A stretch of DNA of 64,000 nucleotides, taken from Lysinibacillus sp. B2A1 (lineage in GTDB: Bacteria > Bacillota > Bacilli > Bacillales_A > Planococcaceae). Both the position numbers and the translations under genes were made by a program. Within the stretch, counting starts at the first letter, position 1, and each line of letters opens with the position of its first letter. The notes under the pieces are model-generated. The model was not told the origin of the DNA, did not search any database, and saw only the letters and a program-made list of their open reading frames with translations. Location of the stretch: the NCBI GenBank assembly GCA_002973635.1, contig CP027224.1, forward strand, positions 5,444,001 to 5,508,000, given 5' to 3'. Of the stretch, positions 18,324 through 25,348 are shown piece after piece.

Positions 18324-18385
18324 ATGCCCCCAAAATTAGATAAGATGAATTTTTTTATTTCATCTGTCTACCTAATTGGGAGCAT
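18324..18385. repeat. Palindromic hairpin, related to the one at 12928-12973
   Basis: ATGCCCCCAAAATTAGATA and AGATGAA pair with TTCATCT and TCTACCTAATTGGGAGCAT, with a T-rich loop and a few mismatches. The arms look like two IS3-type ends brought together. The rest of 17,937-18,503 holds a terminator and the TetR promoter region. Confidence 0.45.
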
Positions 18386-18469
18386 ATCAATAATAGCTGT
18401 CTGTTTTTCTTAATATGTATAATTAAAACAATAATTACTTTTTAAACATTTATTTATAGTAGAATTAAT

Positions 18470-18481
18470 AATAACGTTATT
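18470..18481. promoter_or_regulatory. Candidate operator for the TetR gene
   Basis: AATAACGTTATT is a perfect 12-base palindrome 22 bases before the TTG of the TetR gene, downstream of an AT-rich promoter region. TetR regulators commonly bind such a site to repress themselves; this is inferred from position. Confidence 0.4.
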
Positions 18482-18503
18482 GTAAGAAATGGAGTGAATA
18501 AAG

Positions 18504-19082
18504 TTGGGAAGGGAAGAAAAGAAAAGACAAACTAAATTAGCTATAACAAACGCTGCTTTCAAATTATTTTCGGAAAACGGATATGAGTCGACAAAGGTTG
18601 AAGATATTGTGAAATTAGCTGGAGTTTCTAAGGGTACTTATTTTAATTATTTTCCGACAAAAGAGGCAGTCATAGAGGATTTCGAAAGAATTTCAATCTA
18701 TTCAGAAGCTGAAAAATTAATGAATATCACAAGTCCAGTAGTACCTAAACTACTCTCTTCGTTAATTAATATCGTACATAATTTAAACTATACAAGGTCA
18801 TTAAGAAGAGCAACTTTAATGGCAACTCTCTCAAGTGCCAATAATTTAAATGATCACATAGATAATATGAATAATCTTCGTGCTTTATTGATTCCAATTT
18901 TTAAGCATGGACAAGAAACGGGGGAATTTACACAAAAATTATCCCCTGAAACACTGGCAGACTTAACTATTCAAATGTTTATTGGTGCATTAACCCACTG
19001 GTGTCTTGGTGGAGGCGAAGATGATCTTATTACACAACTTATGATGAGTTTTGATGTTTTCTTTAAAGGAATATCTTCATAA
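18504..19082 (+). CDS. TetR/AcrR-family transcriptional regulator
   Basis: A 192-residue regulator. Residues 8-55 are the TetR helix-turn-helix (TNAAFKLFSENGYESTKVED, then AGVSKGTYFNYFPTKEAVIE). The C-terminal helical ligand domain is generic. The start is TTG 18504, with GGAG about eleven bases upstream. It is convergent with the acyltransferase gene and separated from it by a terminator. No efflux gene is adjacent, so the target is unknown unless it is the operator-like palindrome in its own promoter. Confidence 0.9.
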   Translation: MGREEKKRQTKLAITNAAFKLFSENGYESTKVEDIVKLAGVSKGTYFNYFPTKEAVIEDFERISIYSEAEKLMNITSPVVPKLLSSLINIVHNLNYTRSLRRATLMATLSSANNLNDHIDNMNNLRALLIPIFKHGQETGEFTQKLSPETLADLTIQMFIGALTHWCLGGGEDDLITQLMMSFDVFFKGISS

Positions 19083-19106
19083 AGATCCTGTTGATTTCCA
19101 AAGTAC

Positions 19107-19144
19107 TCCTGCGAGAATAGCCTGGGTTATAAAAACTCGCAGGA
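19107..19144. terminator. Bidirectional terminator between TetR and acyltransferase genes
   Basis: TCCTGCGAG (19107-19115) pairs with CTCGCAGGA (19136-19144). It lies between convergent stops. Confidence 0.55.
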
Positions 19145-19180
19145 ATGTTGTCAAAGAGAGAATTGGAGACAAGCAGAGAA

Positions 19181-20389
19181 CTAATATATACTCTTCTTAT
19201 TAAATTTATCGACTAAACTTTGAGAACGTCTATGATTTGTACCAGAGAATAGTAGACTAATAACTGGTAATTTTCGAATAATAAAATACGATATTAAATG
19301 GCTAAAGACAATCCCCAATAGTGATGCTAATACGAATTTTATATAGCCTGAAACAGGTACACTAATTAAAATATATTGAATTCCAATTAAAACCGGAATA
19401 TGAATAATGTAAACACAAAAGGAATTTTTAGCTAGCGTCTCAATCCATTTTGATTTTCTATTTAATTTACGTTGAAATAATTCAATTAAACCAATTGAAA
19501 GTCCTGTACATAAAAAGGTCTCATAGATTGCATAAATAAGTGAACTACTATCCCATCCACCCCTTGAATGTGGTACAAACCCAATGACATTTAAAGCAAT
19601 TAATAAAACCCCTATAAATAACCATAAACTACCAACACCTTTAGGGATATGATAAATCCAGTTACTATTAGCAGCTGTTATTCCCAAAACTACAAATGCT
19701 AAATATTGAGGAAAGTGTGCATACTCCATTTGGATAAAACCTAGTACACCAATCCATTCATCAATCGAATAACTTGTTCGAACTAAAAAAGTGATTAACG
19801 ATACGATAATAACAAATATAAAAATATGTTTATGTGTTGGGGAAATTAAAATTTTTGGTAAATTAATATTTTTAAAAAGATTCAATAATAATAGATATAT
19901 CAGTGAATAAATAAGAAGATGTTCAATAAACCAAAGATGGCCAAAATTTAGGTCTGGCCAAGATGGTCCTGCCCAATTTAATGGTTTTTCACCAAATCCT
20001 AGATATATATTTTTATAGTATTCATATAACGATAGGTTAGGGTAACCACGAAATTCATTATAATAAAAGTACATTATTAAAGGAATTATTACTATAAATC
20101 CAAACAATAAAGGTATACCAATTCTCTTCAACCGATCTTTCAAAAAACCTATATTCCCTTTGTGTTTATACGCAAGAGGAATAAAATAAGCAGAAAGAAA
20201 AAAATAAAGACTCATATTAAAGGCAGAGTTTATCCCAAAAAAAACGCCCAAGTCAGAATCGACACCCAAATCTCGTACATACCAAAAACCATTTGACCCG
20301 CCATAAGGTTGACCTGCATGGTGGACGATTACAGTGCAAGAAAGAAACACTTTTAAAAAATCCATAAAATGAATACGTGTATTAGACAA
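19181..20389 (-). CDS. Integral membrane acyltransferase (acyltransferase 3 family)
   Basis: About 402 residues with ten or so membrane spans. The first span carries RIHFMDFLKVFLSCTVIVHH, placing a conserved Arg/His pair typical of the acyltransferase 3 family (O-acetylation of polysaccharide, peptidoglycan or lipids), and FGHLWFIEHLLIYSL is a second family signature. The family members closest in length act like MdoC/OatA without the SGNH domain; the acceptor is unknown. I prefer TTG 20389 after AAGGGTGA; the frame stays open to 20458, adding 23 atypical residues. It is convergent with the TetR gene. Confidence 0.82.
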   Translation of the reverse strand: MSNTRIHFMDFLKVFLSCTVIVHHAGQPYGGSNGFWYVRDLGVDSDLGVFFGINSAFNMSLYFFLSAYFIPLAYKHKGNIGFLKDRLKRIGIPLLFGFIVIIPLIMYFYYNEFRGYPNLSLYEYYKNIYLGFGEKPLNWAGPSWPDLNFGHLWFIEHLLIYSLIYLLLLNLFKNINLPKILISPTHKHIFIFVIIVSLITFLVRTSYSIDEWIGVLGFIQMEYAHFPQYLAFVVLGITAANSNWIYHIPKGVGSLWLFIGVLLIALNVIGFVPHSRGGWDSSSLIYAIYETFLCTGLSIGLIELFQRKLNRKSKWIETLAKNSFCVYIIHIPVLIGIQYILISVPVSGYIKFVLASLLGIVFSHLISYFIIRKLPVISLLFSGTNHRRSQSLVDKFNKKSIY

Positions 20390-20714
20390 CTTACATTTCA
20401 CCCTTTTTTCGGAAATAACCACTAAACTATTTATAATACTTTTTAGACTCACGGTCAATATTTATCTTATCATTTTATTGATTAAATTTTAGAATATTTA
20501 TTTTACAATCATCATTTATGACTACGGGTCAATTTATATATTGTTAATTACGTGGAATTTCGCTTTATAAAATGTTTAGTGCAAAATAAAAAAGGAGCAG
20601 AATGTAACTGGAAAATCTAGCAGTTATGGGTCCTTTATAACGTAAAAAAATACCATTGTCCGTACCCTTCAAATCTACTAACCTTCTAATTGGCAAAAAA
20701 GTCGATTAGGAGGA

Positions 20715-21089
20715 ATGGAAAGGATGCTTACAATGATACAAGTTCATCATATCAAATTTTTGTATGAGGAGAAGGGTTATTCCTTACGGAAAATAGCAAA
20801 TGAAACGGGACATGATTTTAAAACCGTACAAAAATACGTGGAGCAACAGGATTTTAATCTGAAACTAGAGAAGCGTAAAACCGTGTCAAAAAAGATAGAT
20901 GTATATAAAGATGAAATCATGAATTGGCTGATAACGGACTTAGAAATGCCAAAAAAGCAGCGTCATACGGGAAAGCGTGTGTTTGATCGCTTAAAGGAAA
21001 AGTGGATCTACATCAAGTTTTTGGACACATCTCGCTTAAGTTTTCTTCTTAGGCAACATCCTGAATGGACTATTCCACATCCCGCGTAG
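20715..21089 (+). pseudogene. IS21-family transposase (istA) 5' fragment
   Basis: MIQVHHIKFLYEEKGYSLRK and TVQKYVEQQ are the N-terminal helix-turn-helix of IS21 IstA. Only about 100 residues remain; after GKRVFDRLKEK the reading turns into unrelated sequence and stops, with no DDE domain. GGAGG precedes the starts at 20715/20724. The rest of the element, including istB, is missing or shredded in 21,060-21,280. Confidence 0.75.
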
Positions 21090-21283
21090 CCCGTCAAAGT
21101 GAAAAGAGCCATTGACCCGCCTACGTGGGATGTAGACATCAACTGAACAGGTTGATGCTCGCTTTTTCTCGGCAAAACTGGACTTTCTATTTAAATGAAC
21201 TTAATTTAGGATTATTAGTGCCCCCTCACAATACAGCTGAAAACAATTTACCTTTCTCTATTAATTATGAAGCAAAATACATC

Positions 21284-21313
21284 ACTAATCATATCATTAT
21301 TAATATGATTAGT
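21284..21313. terminator. Hairpin next to att site D
   Basis: ACTAATCATAT (21284-21294) pairs perfectly with ATATGATTAGT (21303-21313). It ends ten bases from the att-like palindrome. It may be a terminator of the lost IS21 gene or part of the cassette end. Confidence 0.4.
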
Positions 21314-21322
21314 GACTTATTC

Positions 21323-21377
21323 AAAAACCGCACTTACTTATGATACGGTTCACCGTAACTAATGTAAGTGCGGTTTT
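21323..21377 (-). other. Attachment-like site D: copy of the rlmH 3' end in an inverted repeat
   Basis: Read on the minus strand it contains GGTGAACCGTATCATAAG then TAA, which encodes GEPYHK-stop, the conserved C-terminus of RlmH, followed by GTGCGGTTTTT. The plus strand shares 23 identical bases with the real rlmH end (AAAAACCGCACTTACTTATG and on). It is also palindromic: AAAACCGCACTTAC (21324-21337) with GTAAGTGCGGTTTT (21364-21377), and ACGGT with ACCGT inside. It lies just past the stop of the DUF262-HNH gene, so it may double as its terminator. Confidence 0.7.
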
Positions 21378-21384
21378 AGAAATA

Positions 21385-22941
21385 CTAATTCTTATATGTT
21401 GTATTACAATATAAGTGAGTCAATTGTCCATTATTAATTTCACCTAAGCCACCATCTTGTTTTCTTTGAATATGATCTACAGAAGAAGAAACCGTAGATA
21501 AATATCCATTACAAATTGGACATTTAGGTATATTTTGAACTAACGCATTAACTTTAATTATTTGCTTTTTCCCTCTAGAAAAGTTTTCTTTCATACCCTG
21601 TTCTTCATTATCCACTATATCAATTTGAAGATATTTAAACTCAGGTGTCCTTTTTATTTCTGCTACGATTAAATTAGGCTTTAAAATATTTCTATCTGCA
21701 ATAAAATCTATTATTTGCTTATAAAAATTTGAAACCTCTTTAAATCCACGTTTACTTTGTCTATTTTTTCTAATTATCTGTTGAACTAAAAAGCTATATT
21801 CTTTAATTGTGTCTTCGAATATACCTCTTACTGAAGTAAACTTATTATAATCATTTTTCAACTCAAATTCTTTAAAAAGTTCTAAAATTCCGTAGTATGA
21901 ACCTATCTTGTGTTTACCTATATCCGAATAAAAATAAATAAATGGATGTAAACCTAAAGATCCTGGCTTTTTAGAAAAAATTCTTTCTAAAATGCTAAGT
22001 GTATTTTTTAAAATTTTAATTACTTCTTTACCATCATTTATTTCAGATCCATCTTTATCAATATCGTTACAAATTTTAACTGTCTGTGTTACAACATCTA
22101 ATGTGAAATTAGAAGAAAATGATCCGCCTATAGGTAAATCATTTAAATTATCTAAACTCATTGTTCTATTACCAAACAAAATCGTATGTATAGATTTTGA
22201 TATTTCTTGTATTCTATTCTGCTCTTCGTCTGAAAAACCAGACCAATATTTGTGTCCTTTACCCGCTCGTACAATTGCTCTAGCAGCTATTGCATGAGCC
22301 TGATTTCTAGATTTAATTAACTCAAGTTCTGCATTACTAATCTTAGTTGCAGACTGATTTATTTTTAAGAAAGATTCCTCCGCAGAACTTGAATCTCCTT
22401 CAACCCATTGTACTTGTATTGCTAACGAACCTAAACTATTAGCTATTTTTATTTTTTCAGCACTTACATCCTCAGACTGTCTTCTAATATTAAATATCTC
22501 TTTAAAACTGCCAATCTTTCCATTAATCAATTTCCTAGTCCGCTCAGCAATTTTCTTTTGGTCATCCGGAATAAATGTATCATAATAATTTCTCGAAATT
22601 TCTCCATCTCCATAATCATCATTTATCCAAGCACTTAAACTACTTAATCTATGCGCACCATCAATTACAAATATAAATCCACTTTGGTTTCTCCATAAAA
22701 TTATTGCAGGTACAAGTTCGCTATTCAAAAAACTCTCAATTAACGAACAAACTTTCTCAGGATCCCATTCATTAGTTTCACGTTGAAAATCAGGTTTTCT
22801 TAAAGCACTAAAAAAGAAAGAATCATATCTTAAGTCTTCTATTGATAAAGTCATTTTGTTTCTACTAGTACCTAAAAAATGATCTTCATTTACTTCAAAA
22901 TCTTCTCTTGGTATCAGTGCATCTAATGTTACACTTTGCAT
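21385..22941 (-). CDS. DUF262 protein with a C-terminal HNH nuclease domain
   Basis: A 518-residue protein. The N-terminal DUF262 (ParB-like) domain has PDFQRETNEWDPEKVCSLIE at about 50-69 and the signature IDGAHR at 93-98, the nucleotide-hydrolysing/nicking motif of this superfamily. The middle 250 residues are helical. The end (about 474-518) is an HNH domain: CPIC, DHIQRKQDGG, and H-x2-C near the terminus. DUF262-HNH proteins include GmrSD-type modification-dependent restriction enzymes and several anti-phage systems, so DNA cleavage in defence is likely. GAGGAGG precedes the ATG. It is divergent from a HEPN gene and has a hairpin leader. Confidence 0.85.
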   Translation of the reverse strand: MQSVTLDALIPREDFEVNEDHFLGTSRNKMTLSIEDLRYDSFFFSALRKPDFQRETNEWDPEKVCSLIESFLNSELVPAIILWRNQSGFIFVIDGAHRLSSLSAWINDDYGDGEISRNYYDTFIPDDQKKIAERTRKLINGKIGSFKEIFNIRRQSEDVSAEKIKIANSLGSLAIQVQWVEGDSSSAEESFLKINQSATKISNAELELIKSRNQAHAIAARAIVRAGKGHKYWSGFSDEEQNRIQEISKSIHTILFGNRTMSLDNLNDLPIGGSFSSNFTLDVVTQTVKICNDIDKDGSEINDGKEVIKILKNTLSILERIFSKKPGSLGLHPFIYFYSDIGKHKIGSYYGILELFKEFELKNDYNKFTSVRGIFEDTIKEYSFLVQQIIRKNRQSKRGFKEVSNFYKQIIDFIADRNILKPNLIVAEIKRTPEFKYLQIDIVDNEEQGMKENFSRGKKQIIKVNALVQNIPKCPICNGYLSTVSSSVDHIQRKQDGGLGEINNGQLTHLYCNTTYKN

Positions 22942-22961
22942 TTATAATCCTCCTCATATAA

Positions 22962-23003
22962 AAAACCTTTTTCTTTAAAATACATTAAAGAAAAAGGTTT
23001 TTA
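22962..23003 (-). terminator. 18-bp leader hairpin with U-run before the DUF262-HNH Shine-Dalgarno
   Basis: AAAAACCTTTTTCTTTAA (22962-22979) pairs perfectly with 22986-23003 around six bases. On the minus strand the second arm runs into TTTTTT and then, within ten bases, GAGGAGG and the ATG. No gene lies upstream on this strand, so an intrinsic terminator inside the leader suggests attenuation or a stabilising 5' hairpin. Confidence 0.6.
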
Positions 23004-23136
23004 TATAGTAATAATCTGACTATTAATTTAAACGTAATTACTTATGATACATTTTACCTCCTCATATGAATCGGTCGTTAGTTAAATGAAAAATAATTGT
23101 TACAACATGTAAAAAGTTCTAATTTACAAAAAAAAG

Positions 23137-23165
23137 TTTACTTAACATGATTTAACTTTTATAAT
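23137..23165 (+). promoter_or_regulatory. Promoter of the tRNA-like leader and HEPN gene
   Basis: -10 box TATAAT (23160-23165) and -35 TTTACT (23137-23142) are 17 bases apart. The predicted start is about 23,172, the first base of the tRNA-like sequence. Confidence 0.6.
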
Positions 23166-23172
23166 GAAAATT

Positions 23173-23239
23173 GGCCATGTAGCTTAATGGTAAAGCACAT
23201 TTTTAAAATGAGATGAGGGGTTCGATTCCCCCCATGGTA
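23173..23239 (+). ncRNA. tRNA-like structure with a shortened anticodon arm at the 5' end of the HEPN transcript
   Basis: The D-arm is perfect (GCTT-AATGGTA-AAGC, 23182-23196, with TA before it as positions 8-9), and the T-arm is GGGG-TTCGATT-CCCC (23217-23231). Six acceptor pairs form between 23174-23179 and 23233-23238. Between the arms only 13 bases can form a stem, CATTT-TTA-AAATG, instead of the normal 17-base anticodon arm, and there is no encoded CCA. It is therefore unlikely to work in translation. It could be a decayed tRNA, a decoy or sensor for the HEPN ribonuclease, or a leader regulatory element. Confidence 0.6.
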
Positions 23240-23271
23240 AGAAAGATGAAATTTCATCTTTCTTACCATGG
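23232..23271 (+). repeat. Perfect 40-base palindrome overlapping the tRNA-like 3' strand
   Basis: CCATGGTAAGAAAGATGAAA is followed immediately by its exact reverse complement. The left arm contains the acceptor 3' strand of the tRNA-like fold, so an RNA can form the 20-bp hairpin or the closed tRNA-like shape but not both. There is no U-run, so it is not a typical terminator. It ends 33 bases before the HEPN ATG. Confidence 0.75.
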
Positions 23272-23303
23272 AGAGAATATTTCCTATAAGGAGAGTATAA
23301 TAG

Positions 23304-24047
23304 ATGGCAAATACTCAGGAAGATATTTATAAGTTAAACTGCCAAAATCTTAAAGCTGTAATTGCATCATATAACAATATTGAACGAGATTTAAAGCAAA
23401 GTCTAAGAAAAAATGATGAAGATGCTAAACGACTAGTAAAACATTATGAATTATACCTTCTATTTTTATCAGGTGCATATATCGAGAATATGTATTATAA
23501 GCTGGTCTATGAACCAAATTTCACTCAAACTGACAGAGACTTAGCTAAATCACATTCAAATCAAAGTTTAAATAACAAATGGCAAATTTTATTAGAATAC
23601 GGATTTAAAAAAGCATATGGTATAAGAGACAACGAAATTTTAGATCAGAAATTAAAATTTACACCTAGAAAATATTATAATGAATTAAAAGATTTTATTA
23701 ATAAAGAACTGAATACAATTATAACAATTCGTAACAAAGTTGCTCATGGTCAATTCATTCATACATTTAATAGTAATAGAACAGCCCTTAATGAAGATAC
23801 GCAAAATTTAATGAATACACAAAATCTTTTTACTATAAGAATGCGAATTGAAAAATTCAAGGTGATTTCGAATGTAATTCATGATTTAGTTATATCTCCA
23901 AAAACATTTAGAAGAGATTTCGATGACTATTATGAAAAGTATGAACGAGTAACGAATAACTGTTCTTTAGATAAATATTATGAATTTTTAACTGAAATTA
24001 GAAAAAGATATATAAATAGGACTTCGTATTTCAGAACTAGTATTTAA
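23304..24047 (+). CDS. HEPN-domain protein, putative ribonuclease
   Basis: A 247-residue, almost entirely helical protein. RNKVAHG (143-149) gives the R-x4-H signature of HEPN ribonucleases, and the long helices before it (HYELYLLFLSGAYIENMYY) match the RiboL-PSP/MAE-type HEPN families that accompany restriction and toxin systems. HEPN effectors such as RloC and PrrC cut tRNA anticodon loops. AAGGAGAG lies about eight bases before the ATG. It is divergent from the DUF262-HNH gene, and its transcript appears to begin with a tRNA-like structure. Whether it is the toxin, the effector or a partner is inference. Confidence 0.75.
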   Translation: MANTQEDIYKLNCQNLKAVIASYNNIERDLKQSLRKNDEDAKRLVKHYELYLLFLSGAYIENMYYKLVYEPNFTQTDRDLAKSHSNQSLNNKWQILLEYGFKKAYGIRDNEILDQKLKFTPRKYYNELKDFINKELNTIITIRNKVAHGQFIHTFNSNRTALNEDTQNLMNTQNLFTIRMRIEKFKVISNVIHDLVISPKTFRRDFDDYYEKYERVTNNCSLDKYYEFLTEIRKRYINRTSYFRTSI

Positions 24048-24183
24048 ATACTTAAGTGAGTTAATTTCATAATTCTAATCCCTTTAGTATCAAGGGTTCT
24101 AAAACAATAAAAAACGGGCACCTCTCCAATTCAGTATAATGGTAGCGACTAATCCAAACCATACTAAATGAGGTGAATGCCCT

Positions 24184-24490
24184 ATGACTATTGTAAAACA
24201 AATGAGCCTATTTGGCATCCAAGAAATATTGGAAATGGAAAGTTCACGTCGATTTGATGAAATTTTCGCCACTTTCGACGTGCAGCCCGTTTTTCAGCTG
24301 TTTTCCAAAAAGACGTTACGTGGTGCCCCACGGGAATTAAATTACAATCACTCATTATTCGTATTGTCGAGCGGATTCCAACGATTAAGGATTTAATCAA
24401 GCGTTTAGTCAACGATCCTTTATTTCGATTCGATTGCGGTTTTCTCGTTTCAGACGTGGTTCCATCTCAAGCGTCTAATTTTCTTAATAG
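24184..24490 (+). pseudogene. DDE transposase 5' fragment with frameshift (IS4-like)
   Basis: MSLFGIQEILEMESSRRFDE opens a transposase-like reading that shifts frame near 24,350 and continues as RIVERIPTIKDLIKRLVNDP and FRFDCGFLVSDVVPSQAS before ending. The text resembles Bacillales DDE transposases that begin in this way; the catalytic part is gone. GAGGTG lies eleven bases before the ATG. It is debris between the HEPN gene and the IS66 copy. Confidence 0.65.
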
Positions 24491-24583
24491 GAGTAGTCTA
24501 AGCTCTTGAAAAAAGTGATTTATGAAATTGATTCAAATGAATTTTATAATCATAATAGTTCAAATAAAATAATATTTAAATAA

Positions 24584-24621
24584 AAAACTCTTGGACATTT
24601 AATAAAATACCCAAGAGTTTT
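24584..24621. terminator. Intrinsic terminator left of the split att site
   Basis: AAAACTCTTGG (24584-24594) pairs with CCAAGAGTTTT (24611-24621), followed by TAAATT. It is oriented to stop plus-strand transcripts from the HEPN side. Confidence 0.6.
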
Positions 24622-24673
24622 TAAATTTATCTATTTATGATATATTCTTCGATCCATATTAACTCTTTGAGAG

Positions 24674-24696
24674 ACCGCACTTACTTATGATACGGT
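24674..24696 (-). other. Attachment-like site, left part, interrupted by IS66
   Basis: ACCGCACTTACTTATGATAC plus GGT is the rlmH-end sequence. Its last eight bases GATACGGT are the IS66 target duplication, repeated at 27029-27036. Joining the two sides recreates a palindromic site like 21323-21377. Confidence 0.7.
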
Positions 24697-24779
24697 GTAA
24701 GCCCGTATTCAAATAACGCATATAATCACGTAGCATCTCTCGGTACTATAAAGGTATCAATTAAAGGAGGTGCCTTTCA

Positions 24780-24974
24780 TTGCCACAGCAAAAATTAACG
24801 ATTATCCCCGTCACATTATATCCCGAACTTAATAAATTCCCTGTAGCCAACTCAACACAAGACTCACACATTAATACATGTACGATTAAAACAGCAAAGG
24901 TAGAAATTTCTTTCTGTAATGGCGTAGATGAGCACATTATCCAAAGTGTGATGAGGGAGTTGAAACTACTGTGA
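24780..24974 (+). CDS. tnpA: IS66 TnpA accessory protein
   Basis: A 64-residue protein, shorter than many IS66 TnpA proteins, ending with the typical VEISFCNGVDEHIIQSVMRE segment. TTG start nine bases after AAAGGAGG. The stop overlaps the GTG of tnpB (GTGA), implying coupled translation. Its role in transposition is accessory. Confidence 0.8.
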   Translation: MPQQKLTIIPVTLYPELNKFPVANSTQDSHINTCTIKTAKVEISFCNGVDEHIIQSVMRELKLL

Positions 24975-25324
24975 AACACGATTTTACTAACGTGAAAAAT
25001 ATCTACATCGTTTGTGGAAAGACGGATATGCGTAAAGGCATTGATGGCTTAGCTACACTGATTCAAGATTCTTTCGAACTGGATCCTTATGGCGATTCGA
25101 TTTTCCTGTTTTGCGGCCTGAGTAAAGATCGATACAAATGTTTGTATTTTGATGGGGATGGATTCGCTTTACTCTATAAACGCTTAGATGGCGGACAACT
25201 CCAATGGCCGAAAGATGAAAATGAAGTACGGAACCTTTCGCAACAAGAGCTTCGCTGGCTTCTAGAAGGTTTATCGCTACAGCAGCCAAAGGCAATTCAA
25301 AAAACACCAAAAGGTGTATTCTAA
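24971..25324 (+). CDS. tnpB: IS66 TnpB accessory protein
   Basis: A 117-residue IS66 Orf2 protein with the family hallmark CGKTDMRKGIDGLATLIQ and DRYKCLYFDGDGFALLYKRL. It begins at GTG overlapping the tnpA stop and is full length. It is needed for IS66 transposition but is not the catalytic subunit. Confidence 0.92.
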   Translation: MKHDFTNVKNIYIVCGKTDMRKGIDGLATLIQDSFELDPYGDSIFLFCGLSKDRYKCLYFDGDGFALLYKRLDGGQLQWPKDENEVRNLSQQELRWLLEGLSLQQPKAIQKTPKGVF

Positions 25325-25348
25325 ATTCACTTTCTTAAATGGTATAAT

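Noticed and set aside
21323..21377. Reading the att-like palindromes only as transcription terminators
   Set aside because: They do have terminator shape, but the shared 23 bases reproduce the rlmH C-terminal codons and stop, which ordinary terminators would not.
23173..23239. Functional tRNA gene
   Set aside because: The anticodon arm is four bases short, no seven-base loop forms, one acceptor pair is missing and no CCA is encoded; kept only as a tRNA-like element.
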